The notes beneath the pieces were generated by a model. That model ran no database searches and was not told where the DNA came from. It saw nothing but the letters and a program-made list of their open reading frames with translations. DNA of 5,355 nucleotides from CAZYAK01 sp964645935. Its GTDB lineage: Bacteria > Patescibacteriota > Gracilibacteria > Peribacterales > Peribacteraceae. The stretch is from NCBI GenBank assembly GCA_964645935.1, contig CAZYAK010000085.1, positions 1-5,355 of the forward strand, written 5' to 3'. The translations under genes were made by a program, and so were the position numbers. Each line of letters opens with the position of its first letter. Positions within the stretch are counted from its first letter, which is position 1. This document shows, in pieces, positions 1 through 5,277 of the stretch.

Positions 1-158
1 GGGGATTGTCCGGGCAGATGACCGGAGCCGCAACCCACAAGGTCGCAAGGATGTTGATGGCAAGAGGAGGAGGTTTTCTGGTCCTCTGACGCCCAACCCT
101 GGCTCCGACCTCTGTGTGGAGCGCGACCGAAGCCGCACGCTTCTGGAATCTCCATGCC
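1..158. other. Left-edge stretch without a supportable gene
   Basis: This stretch lies downstream of the minus-strand aminopeptidase gene. I see no recognisable protein in any frame. One minus-strand frame has a hydrophobic run that resembles a membrane or export segment, but it has no ATG or GTG start, and its only TTG falls inside the run. Two weak inverted repeats are visible: AGAGGA at 63-68 with TCCTCT at 82-87, and GCTCC at 102-106 with GGAGC at 118-122. Neither is followed by a T-run on either strand, so neither can be called a terminator. Confidence 0.5.
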
Positions 159-1265
159 TCACACCAACAGATTCCCGTCCTTGATGATCGGCGTCCCGTC
201 CACGGTGACCACGGTCCCCGGGAAGCGGAGATCCTTCACGAGGTCCCAGTGGATGGAGCCGGTATTCTTGCCCCCTCCCCGCTCTTCGTCATACGCACGT
301 CCGAGGGCCATGTGGATGGTGCCTGCGATCTTCTCATCGAAGAGCGTGGACTTCATGTAGCGCGTGATGGCGCGGTTCATGCCGATCCCCAGTTCCCCAA
401 GACGGCGGTTGCCCGGATGGCTCTCCAAGACAGTACGCAGGAATGGCTCGCCGGTCTCGGCGGAGAACTCCGCGATGCGGCCCTTCTCAAAACGCAGGCG
501 GATGCCCGACACCTCGTTGCCATCGCGCACCTGTGGGAGCTCGAAGAAGATCTCCCCTTCCGTCACGTCCTCCTCCGGCCCCACAAAGCACTCGCCGTCG
601 GGGATGTTCCTGCGCCCCAGGTTTACGCCCGCGGCTAACCGCCCCTTGATGCCGAGTGTGAGGTCGGTGCTCGCGCCCACAATCCGCACGCGCTCGCCGG
701 CGTCCAGGACGTCTTGAAGCCGCTGGAGGCGTTTGGCCTCGGCCTCGTAGTCGATGAGACACGCGTCATAGTAGAAGTCGATGCACTCGGGGAGTGTCAT
801 GCCCGAATTCTTGGCCGTGGCTTCCGTGGGAAACTGGGTGAGCACCCACGTGCGGGCAATCACCTTCTCCAGTAGGACGAAGTTGGCTGCACGCCACCTA
901 CCCACACGCTCGGAATCGAGATCCGCGAGGAAGAGGTCATCATGGATGGAGACGAGAAAGAGGAACTTGGTGCCCCAGTCCAGCTTGGCCTGTGAGATCT
1001 CCGACACGCGCGTAAGCTGCTCCTCCCCCGCCGATTGCAGGAAGATGCGCGCAAAGTTCCCGGCGTCGCTGCGCCCGCGGCTGAACTGGAGGCCCATGAT
1101 ATCCATCTCCACGAAGGCGCCGCGCTCCAGACAGAGACGGTACGCTTCTTCCAGCACATCGATCGCCGTGAGGTCCGATGCGGCGATGACGACCTTGTCG
1201 CCCTTGATGACCTGGAGGGAGTGGCCGACAAGCACCTCGGCCAGGCGTGTTGCGCGGGGGTCCAT
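159..1265 (-). CDS. Family M29 metallo-aminopeptidase (AmpS/AmpT/PepS type)
   Basis: This 368-residue protein matches the M29 aminopeptidases, cytoplasmic two-metal exopeptidases that release N-terminal residues from peptides. Homology is clearest in the C-terminal half. The expected metal ligands are all present: Glu225 in 'NIPDGECFVGP', Glu291 in 'GELGIGMN', His318 in 'GTIHMALG', and His339 and Asp341 in 'SIHWDLV'. Tyr325, seven residues after His318, fits the family's catalytic tyrosine. The Glu225 to Glu291 spacing of 66 equals that which I recall for the Thermus enzyme (Glu250 and Glu316). The N-terminal domain (about 1-190) is less distinctive, and the protein is somewhat shorter than the usual ~400 residues. 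The start is well fixed: an in-frame TGA lies only three codons upstream of the ATG. No Shine-Dalgarno sequence is visible. The gene stands alone and is divergent from the next gene. Substrate preference cannot be read from the sequence. Confidence 0.9.
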   Translation of the reverse strand: MDPRATRLAEVLVGHSLQVIKGDKVVIAASDLTAIDVLEEAYRLCLERGAFVEMDIMGLQFSRGRSDAGNFARIFLQSAGEEQLTRVSEISQAKLDWGTKFLFLVSIHDDLFLADLDSERVGRWRAANFVLLEKVIARTWVLTQFPTEATAKNSGMTLPECIDFYYDACLIDYEAEAKRLQRLQDVLDAGERVRIVGASTDLTLGIKGRLAAGVNLGRRNIPDGECFVGPEEDVTEGEIFFELPQVRDGNEVSGIRLRFEKGRIAEFSAETGEPFLRTVLESHPGNRRLGELGIGMNRAITRYMKSTLFDEKIAGTIHMALGRAYDEERGGGKNTGSIHWDLVKDLRFPGTVVTVDGTPIIKDGNLLV

Positions 1266-1473
1266 GGACCAGAATCATCAAGCATCAACCTGCAAATGAC
1301 AAACACCTCGTCCGTGCGTATCGATGCATCATCGGTCCTGAGCCTGAGAGCTGCCGCCCAAGAGGACGACTACGGAAGCGTTCGAGCATACGATGTATTG
1401 CCACGCGTGGACTGCTTTCCTGTCAATCCCTCCAAGGCGGCGCTCCTGTGGTGGATGGTCTAGGATCCGCGCC
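1266..1473. promoter_or_regulatory. Divergent intergenic region between the M29 aminopeptidase and YggT genes
   Basis: These 208 bases separate two divergently transcribed genes, so promoters for both should lie here. I find no convincing -35/-10 pair. The best plus-strand candidate is TTGCCA near 1398 followed 17 bases later by TGTCAA, which is a poor -10. Open frames entering this region from the right part of the aminopeptidase gene are antisense shadows. An in-frame ATG at 1393 would extend the YggT protein by 27 residues unlike the family, so the region is treated as non-coding. Confidence 0.45.
1462..1465 (+). promoter_or_regulatory. Shine-Dalgarno-like AGGA ahead of the YggT-family gene
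   Basis: AGGA at 1462-1465 sits eight bases before the ATG at 1474, a good spacing. It supports that start over the upstream in-frame ATG at 1393. It is the only well-placed Shine-Dalgarno-like sequence I see ahead of any gene in this window. Confidence 0.5.
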
Positions 1474-1854
1474 ATGGAAGAACGGGTCGTCGTCCAGGAG
1501 GACATCACCAAGCGCATCGCCTACGAGGTGAGCGTCCGCACACACCGGGCCTACCGACTCATCTACTTCGCACTGGGCGTCATTGAGGTGTTCCTGTGCA
1601 TCCGGTTCTTCTTCAAGATGTTCGGCGCCAACCCGGCAAGCTGGTTTGTGGCGTTCATCTACTTGATCTCCGACATCCTGCTCTTCCCCTTCGGAGGGGT
1701 GTTCCTGCGTGCAGCCGCCACGGGCCCGGGCATCCAGAAGGTCTTCGAGCCCTCCGCGCTCGTGGCCGGGATCATCTACCTGCTGCTGGCGTGGGGCGCC
1801 TCGCGGCTGCTGCTGATCGTACGCAGTAAGCCGCTACAGGAGCACAAGGACTGA
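1474..1854 (+). CDS. YggT-family small integral membrane protein
   Basis: This 126-residue protein has a charged N-terminal tail (about 1-25) and three hydrophobic segments at roughly 28-48, 57-76 and 95-115. The pattern of an aromatic-rich first helix ('IEVFLCIRFFFKMFGAN'), a second segment with 'ISDILLFPFGGVF', and a last helix before a short basic tail fits the YggT family. Members are cytoplasmic-membrane proteins linked in various bacteria to cell division, protein export or osmotic tolerance; their biochemical activity is poorly defined. The ATG at 1474 is chosen because an AGGA lies eight bases upstream and the 27 extra residues from the ATG at 1393 do not look like the family. The next gene, mgtE, follows after 139 bases with its own candidate promoter, so the two need not share a transcript. 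It could instead be an unrelated small membrane protein; the family call rests on pattern. Confidence 0.65.
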   Translation: MEERVVVQEDITKRIAYEVSVRTHRAYRLIYFALGVIEVFLCIRFFFKMFGANPASWFVAFIYLISDILLFPFGGVFLRAAATGPGIQKVFEPSALVAGIIYLLLAWGASRLLLIVRSKPLQEHKD

Positions 1855-1882
1855 GGTGCCATCCGGATCGCGCCGTTTCGTG

Positions 1883-1913
1883 TTGCCTCCCTCCGGCGAG
1901 GGGGGTCTACAAT
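1883..1913 (+). promoter_or_regulatory. Candidate mgtE promoter with a 19-base spacer
   Basis: TTGCCT at 1883-1888 (four of six matches to the sigma-70 -35) and TACAAT at 1908-1913 (five of six matches to the -10) are separated by 19 bases, longer than the preferred 17. The predicted start near 1920 gives a leader of about 74 bases before the mgtE ATG. This is prediction by eye; the -10 is convincing, the -35 less so. Confidence 0.4.
1886..1905 (+). repeat. Inverted repeat inside the candidate mgtE promoter
   Basis: CCTCCCTC at 1886-1893 faces GAGGGGGG at 1898-1905 across the four-base loop CGGC. Eight pairs can form as RNA, seven Watson-Crick and one G-U. It overlaps the end of the candidate -35 and fills most of the spacer. 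It could be an operator, or a hairpin ending the YggT transcript, though no T-run follows, which argues against an intrinsic terminator. Confidence 0.45.
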
Positions 1914-1993
1914 ACCGGCACTGAGAGCGGCCGCCGCCGTTCGCGTGGTTCGGGTACCCGCGCGCCACCGCCCTCAATGTCCCGCCAGACCTC

Positions 1994-3325
1994 ATGCAGC
2001 TCCAGGAACTCGTCGACACCGTGGACGGACTGCTCGCCAAGAAGGACGACCGGCGGCTCCGCAGCATGCTATCGCGCCACACGGCCCAAGAGCTGGCGCA
2101 CGTCATCAACCGGCTCACCAACGGGAAACGTAAGACCTTCGCACTGCTCCCGCCCGAGATCCAGGCTGAAGTAGTACTGCGCCTCACGGACCGCAGTAAG
2201 GGCTTCGTACTACCCCGTATCTCGGACCACACCATCGCGCGCTTCCTGCACTTTAACGAGGAGGATGATGCGGCGGACCTCCTGCAGTTCATCGCGGAGG
2301 AGCGGCGCCCGGTCATCCTGGGTCACCTCAAGCCAGACAAGCGCGCGAAACTGGAGAAGCTCCTCACCTTCGACCCGGAGACAGCTGGAGGTCTCATGGA
2401 CCTCAACTTCATCTCGGTGGGAACCCACGAGACACTCAAGGACGTTGCCGCGCGCGTGCGCGAGCACGTGGCCACCAACCGCCAGACGCCGCTCGTGGTG
2501 GTGCGCGAACGCGACGGCTTGGTGTCCGGCTTCGTGCCGTACAAAACCCTCATGCTCGGACAGCCCAGCCGCACGGCCCAAAGCGCCATGCACGCGCTGC
2601 CGACCATCGCACACCATATCGACCAGGAGAAGATCGTGAAGCAGGCCATGCGCGAGCGTGGAGAAGTGTTCGGCGTTGTAGATGACCATGGGCACTTCCT
2701 GGGTGCGATCCATCTCAAAGACCTTCTCAAGGTCGCCCAGATGGAGGCCACGGAGGACGTCTTGAAGTTCGCCGGTGTGAGTCCCGAGGAAGAGATGCTC
2801 GGCCCCGCGCGTACAGCTATCCGCATGCGCTACAAGTGGCTGATTGTGAACCTCCTGACGGCGTTCCTGGCATCCGCGGTGGTGTCGTTGTTCGAGGGTA
2901 CCATCGACCGGCTGCCCTACCTGGCCATCTACATGCCCATTGTGGCGGGTATGGGCGGCAACGCCGGCACTCAGACGTTGGCTGTGGCGGTGCGCGGGCT
3001 GGCCCTCAGCGATGCCAACCGCAAGCAGCGGCTGCAGCTCGTGCTCAAAGAGGCGCTGACGGGCCTGTTTAACGGTCTCATCAACGGCATCATCGTTGCG
3101 GGCGTGGTCACCCTCAGCCGCGGCAACGCGCCGCTGGGGATCATTCTGTGCGCGTCCATGGCCATCAACCTCGTGGCCGCCGGCATCGCGGGCGCGCTGA
3201 TTCCACTCACGCTCAGGGCACTGCGTGTGGACCCGGCCGTGGCCAGCGCCGTATTCGTGACCACCGTCACGGACTGTTTGGGCTTCTTCGTGTTCCTGGG
3301 GCTGGCGACGCTCTTCCTAATCTGA
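1994..3325 (+). CDS. mgtE: MgtE-family magnesium channel/transporter
   Basis: This 443-residue protein has the full MgtE layout. An N-terminal helical domain (about 1-128) is followed by two CBS domains (about 130-195 and 196-258), a connecting 'plug' helix region (about 250-278) and five membrane helices (near 280-303, 307-335, 350-374, 381-409, 415-442). The family signature 'PIVAGMGGNAGTQ' lies at 315-327, and 'TTVTDCLGF' near the C-terminus contains Asp427, equivalent to the pore aspartate that selects Mg2+ in the Thermus protein. 'FDPETAGGLMD' at the start of the CBS region and 'EATED' at 251-255 match the acidic cytosolic parts that sense Mg2+ and close the pore when Mg2+ is plentiful. 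The protein should form a homodimer in the inner membrane. The ATG at 1994 is the first usable start after an in-frame stop at 1922-1924; no Shine-Dalgarno sequence precedes it. The leader is too short for an M-box riboswitch, and none is seen. The length is normal, and no break is visible. Confidence 0.95.
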   Translation: MQLQELVDTVDGLLAKKDDRRLRSMLSRHTAQELAHVINRLTNGKRKTFALLPPEIQAEVVLRLTDRSKGFVLPRISDHTIARFLHFNEEDDAADLLQFIAEERRPVILGHLKPDKRAKLEKLLTFDPETAGGLMDLNFISVGTHETLKDVAARVREHVATNRQTPLVVVRERDGLVSGFVPYKTLMLGQPSRTAQSAMHALPTIAHHIDQEKIVKQAMRERGEVFGVVDDHGHFLGAIHLKDLLKVAQMEATEDVLKFAGVSPEEEMLGPARTAIRMRYKWLIVNLLTAFLASAVVSLFEGTIDRLPYLAIYMPIVAGMGGNAGTQTLAVAVRGLALSDANRKQRLQLVLKEALTGLFNGLINGIIVAGVVTLSRGNAPLGIILCASMAINLVAAGIAGALIPLTLRALRVDPAVASAVFVTTVTDCLGFFVFLGLATLFLI

Positions 3326-3331
3326 GCGGCT

Positions 3332-3357
3332 ACACGATTCCCCACCCCGGATCGTGT
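3332..3357 (+). repeat. Inverted repeat just downstream of mgtE
   Basis: ACACGAT at 3332-3338 is perfectly complementary to ATCGTGT at 3351-3357. One G-U and one C-G pair can extend the stem to nine pairs around an eight-base C-rich loop. It begins six bases after the mgtE stop. No T-run follows (TTCGGGG comes next), so it is a possible 3'-end stabilising hairpin or weak terminator rather than a clear intrinsic terminator. Confidence 0.4.
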
Positions 3358-3447
3358 TCGGGGCCTGCGGGAGCGTCGTACACGGTCCTGCCTTGTCGGA
3401 CTTGAAGCATGTGCAATACTGTCCCCCTCCCAATTCCCCCACACCCC

Positions 3448-3981
3448 ATGGAGCTCCACGTCCTCGACACCGATTCCTGGCCCTTCCGCAACGACCCGCC
3501 CGCCCCCACGCCCTCCGACGAGACCACGCCAGAGACGGCTTCCGAGAGCGAAAGCCCCGTTACCGCTGAGGCCATGCCCGAGGCCACCACCGAGGCCGAT
3601 GCGCAGGAAGGCGAGACCGCTGAGCCGCTCCTCGCCGAGCATGAGGAGAAGCCGGTCAGTCATAAGCCCGAAACCACGCCGTCTTTGGTTGCCAAGAAAG
3701 CCGTCTTCAAGGCTGCCAAGGCCAAGCCGGCCCGTGCCGCGAAGCCCGCGGCCAAGAAAGCCAAGCCGGTGAAGAAGATGAAGAGCGCGAAGAAAGCCGC
3801 TAAGCCCGCCAAGAAGACGAAGAAGGCAAAGAAGGCCGCCAAGAAGACAAAGAAGGGCAAGAAGACCCTCAAGGCCAAGCGCGGTCGCCCCATGAAGAAG
3901 TCGGCCAAGAAGGGCAAGCCCGCCAAGCGCGGACGCCCGGCCAAGGCCAAGAAGGCGAAGAAGGACAAGAGTCGCCGCTAA
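3448..3981 (+). CDS. Histone H1-like/AT-hook protein with acidic N-terminal half
   Basis: This 177-residue, low-complexity protein has two opposite halves. Residues 1-70 are rich in Glu, Asp, Pro, Thr and Ser, with 19 acidic residues against two Lys/Arg. Residues 83-177 carry 48 Lys/Arg among 95 residues and one acidic residue, mostly as AKK/AKP/TKK repeats like eukaryotic histone H1 tails. Two 'KRGRP' motifs at 144-148 and 160-164 resemble the AT-hook core (RGRP), which binds the minor groove of AT-rich DNA. A DNA-binding or nucleoid-associated role is therefore likely but inferred; the acidic half could be a regulatory or protein-binding arm, as in HMGA and the CarD C-terminal region. No CarD, HU or zinc domain is seen. 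The start is uncertain: an in-frame ATG at 3409 would add 13 proline-rich residues, and neither start has a Shine-Dalgarno sequence; 3448 is preferred because 'MELHVLDTDSWPF' looks like a natural start. An intrinsic terminator follows 13 bases after the stop, so the gene ends its transcript. The repeats could vary in length between strains. Confidence 0.75.
   Translation: MELHVLDTDSWPFRNDPPAPTPSDETTPETASESESPVTAEAMPEATTEADAQEGETAEPLLAEHEEKPVSHKPETTPSLVAKKAVFKAAKAKPARAAKPAAKKAKPVKKMKSAKKAAKPAKKTKKAKKAAKKTKKGKKTLKAKRGRPMKKSAKKGKPAKRGRPAKAKKAKKDKSRR
3808..3864 (+). repeat. Tandem repeat inside the histone-like gene (AKKTKK[AG]KK)
   Basis: Two 27-base copies start at 3808 and 3838, thirty bases apart, encoding AKKTKKAKK (residues 121-129) and AKKTKKGKK (131-139). 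They differ at only a few bases, consistent with internal duplication of the basic tail. Confidence 0.6.
3874..3938 (+). repeat. Duplicated AT-hook-encoding segment
   Basis: Two 17-base segments, 3874-3890 and 3922-3938, lie exactly 48 bases (16 codons) apart and differ at one base. Each encodes AKRGRP, the AT-hook-like core. The near-identity of the DNA, including codon choice, suggests a recent duplication or selection for the motif. Confidence 0.6.
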
Positions 3982-3994
3982 TCGCGTATTTCGG

Positions 3995-4024
3995 AACGCG
4001 GAGGGGATCCCCTCCGCGTTTTTT
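3995..4024 (+). terminator. Intrinsic (rho-independent) terminator of the histone-like gene
   Basis: Positions 3995-4020 form a perfect 26-base palindrome centred between 4007 and 4008 with GGGGATCCCC in the middle, giving a GC-rich stem followed by six T's (4019-4024). Allowing a minimal loop, about eleven pairs form. It starts 13 bases after the stop codon at 3979-3981. Only the plus strand has a T-run, so it acts on rightward transcription. Confidence 0.92.
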
Positions 4025-4026
4025 CT

Positions 4027-4051
4027 CGTGGGCGCCCTTGCGCGGCCCACG
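4027..4051 (+). repeat. Hairpin in the idi leader
   Basis: CGTGGGC at 4027-4033 is perfectly complementary to GCCCACG at 4045-4051, with an eleven-base loop. It lies between the terminator's T-run and the idi start at 4076 and is not followed by T's. It might be an operator or part of the idi 5' leader; no function is shown. Confidence 0.4.
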
Positions 4052-4075
4052 CACCCTCGGCCATGCTCGCCGCGC

Positions 4076-4600
4076 ATGAACCGCACCGTGACGCTCGTGG
4101 ACGAAACCGGCGCCGCACTCGGCACCGAGGACATCATTGTGGCACACACCGGCAAGGGCAGCCTGCACCGCGCGTTCTCGGTGTACGTCTTCCGCAAGGA
4201 TCGCGAGCAGATCCTCATCCAGCGCCGCGCGGCCGCAAAGATGCTTTGGGCGGGCATCTGGGCAAACACGTGTTGCTCACACCCGTTTGAGAACGAGGGC
4301 GCGACGGCAGCGGGCGAGCGACGCCTCCGGGAGGAGCTGGGGTTCTCTGTGCCGCTCAAGCCCGTCGCTGACTTCGTGTATCGCGCGGAGGACCCCTTCG
4401 GGAAGGGCGTGGAGCACGAGTATGTGACGATCCTCGCAGGCGACGCGCCCGAGGACATGGAAGTGCGACCGAATCCCGACGAGGTGATGGAATGGAAGTG
4501 GATCGACCTGGAAGAGCTCGGTCCCGACATGGTCGCCCATCCCGACGCCTACGCCCCCTGGTTTCACCAGGGCCTAGAGCTCCTTCTCCGCAGCCGATGA
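4076..4600 (+). CDS. idi: Isopentenyl-diphosphate delta-isomerase, type 1
   Basis: This 174-residue Nudix-fold enzyme interconverts isopentenyl diphosphate and dimethylallyl diphosphate in the cytoplasm, supplying the starter for prenyl chains. It lines up with the E. coli enzyme (182 residues) almost without gaps. Metal ligands appear as His24 ('VAHTGKG'), His31 ('LHRAFS'), His69, Glu113 and Glu115 ('GVEHEYV'). The catalytic cysteine is Cys67 in 'WANTCCSHP', and Glu115 is the second catalytic residue. The degenerate Nudix helix is 'GERRLREELGF' at 80-90. The ATG at 4076 is chosen because the protein then starts where family members do; an in-frame GTG at 4028 would add 16 unrelated residues and falls within the leader hairpin. 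No Shine-Dalgarno sequence is seen. Its TGA overlaps the uppS ATG, so the two are almost certainly co-transcribed. Being type 1, it needs no flavin. Whether IPP comes from the MEP or mevalonate pathway cannot be told here. Confidence 0.95.
   Translation: MNRTVTLVDETGAALGTEDIIVAHTGKGSLHRAFSVYVFRKDREQILIQRRAAAKMLWAGIWANTCCSHPFENEGATAAGERRLREELGFSVPLKPVADFVYRAEDPFGKGVEHEYVTILAGDAPEDMEVRPNPDEVMEWKWIDLEELGPDMVAHPDAYAPWFHQGLELLLRSR
4597..4600 (+). promoter_or_regulatory. ATGA stop/start overlap coupling idi and uppS
   Basis: The uppS ATG at 4597-4599 shares bases with the idi TGA at 4598-4600. With no Shine-Dalgarno sequence close upstream, uppS is probably translated by ribosomes finishing idi, keeping the two enzymes in proportion. 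Confidence 0.8.
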
Positions 4601-5277
4601 GCGACAAGGACCGCCCGCTCCACGTAGCCATCGTTCCGGACGGCAACCGCAGGTGGGCCAAGAAGCGCGTGCTGCAGCCTTGGAAAGGCCACGAGGTTGC
4701 CGTGGAGAACTTCCGCAGCCTCACCGAGTGGTGCCACAAGGACCCCCGTGTCTCCACGCTCACGGTGTGGTGCTTCTCCACCGAGAACTGGAAGCGCGAC
4801 CCCGAAGAGATCCGTCAGTTGATGGCTATGTTGGAGTCGTACCTCCGTAAGGAGCGTAAAGGCTTCACGGACCAGAACACGCGCTTCGTCCATTCTGGCC
4901 GCCGCGATCGCATCCCTCCAAGTCTCGCCGCGCTCATCGCGGAGGTGGAGCAGGAAACCCAGGCGCACGACGGCTTTACCCTGCACCTGGCCGTGGACTA
5001 CGGCGGCAAAGACGAGGTGGCTCGCGCGGTCCGCAGGATGCAGGGCGCCGAGGCCACAGAGGAGTCCATCCGCGCACACCTGGACCACCCGGAGGTCCCA
5101 GACATCGACCTCATCGTGCGCACCTCGGGAGAGCAGCGCACCAGCAACTTTTTCCTCTGGCAGGCGGCGTATGCGGAATGGGCGTTCCTGGAGAAGTTCT
5201 TCCCGGATTTCACGGCGGAGGATCTGAAGAAAGAAGTGGATGCGCTTGCCAAGCGGACGCGGAGGTTTGGGTCGTGA
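4597..5277 (+). CDS. uppS: Cis-prenyltransferase, undecaprenyl (polyprenyl) diphosphate synthase
   Basis: This 226-residue enzyme adds IPP units in cis to an allylic diphosphate, making the polyprenyl diphosphate that becomes the carrier lipid for peptidoglycan and other surface glycans. It acts at the cytoplasmic side of the membrane. All conserved regions are present: 'HVAIVPDGNRRWAKK' at 9-23 with catalytic Asp15, His32 in 'KGHEVAVENF', 'FSTENWKR' at 60-67, and 'DLIVRTSGEQRTSNFFLWQ' at 171-189 with Arg175, Arg181 and Ser183 for IPP binding, then Glu194 in 'AYAEW' as a Mg2+ ligand. The C-terminal 'RTRRFGS' is typical. It is shorter than E. coli UppS (253 residues), mainly at the termini. 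The 'VPDGNRR' form, in place of the common bacterial 'MDGNGR', is a variant I associate with archaeal and some deep-branching bacterial homologues; product chain length is therefore not certain. The ATG at 4597 overlaps the idi stop; the in-frame upstream extension is an idi shadow. Confidence 0.95.
   Translation: MSDKDRPLHVAIVPDGNRRWAKKRVLQPWKGHEVAVENFRSLTEWCHKDPRVSTLTVWCFSTENWKRDPEEIRQLMAMLESYLRKERKGFTDQNTRFVHSGRRDRIPPSLAALIAEVEQETQAHDGFTLHLAVDYGGKDEVARAVRRMQGAEATEESIRAHLDHPEVPDIDLIVRTSGEQRTSNFFLWQAAYAEWAFLEKFFPDFTAEDLKKEVDALAKRTRRFGS

Noticed and set aside
1..80. Minus-strand frame with a hydrophobic run resembling a signal peptide or lipoprotein leader
   Set aside because: No ATG or GTG start exists in that frame before the run, the only TTG lies inside it, and the sequence is cut by the window edge.
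114..638. Plus-strand open frame antisense to the M29 gene
   Set aside because: It overlaps conserved catalytic parts of the aminopeptidase on the other strand and has no recognisable features.
1035..1463. Plus-strand open frame reaching into the divergent intergenic region
   Set aside because: More than half is antisense to the aminopeptidase N-terminus, and the remainder has no family resemblance.
1855..1993. M-box magnesium riboswitch in the mgtE leader
   Set aside because: The leader from the predicted start is only about 74 bases, and no M-box-like multi-stem structure or terminator is visible.
3409..3447. Longer start for the histone-like protein at ATG 3409
   Set aside because: It adds a proline-rich stretch with no Shine-Dalgarno support; it cannot be fully excluded, but 3448 seems more natural.
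2971..4530. Very long minus-strand open frame (519 codons) antisense to mgtE, the histone-like gene and idi
   Set aside because: It is Ser/Arg/Gly/Leu-rich low complexity, matches no family, and runs opposite three well-supported genes; GC-rich codon bias produces such antisense frames.
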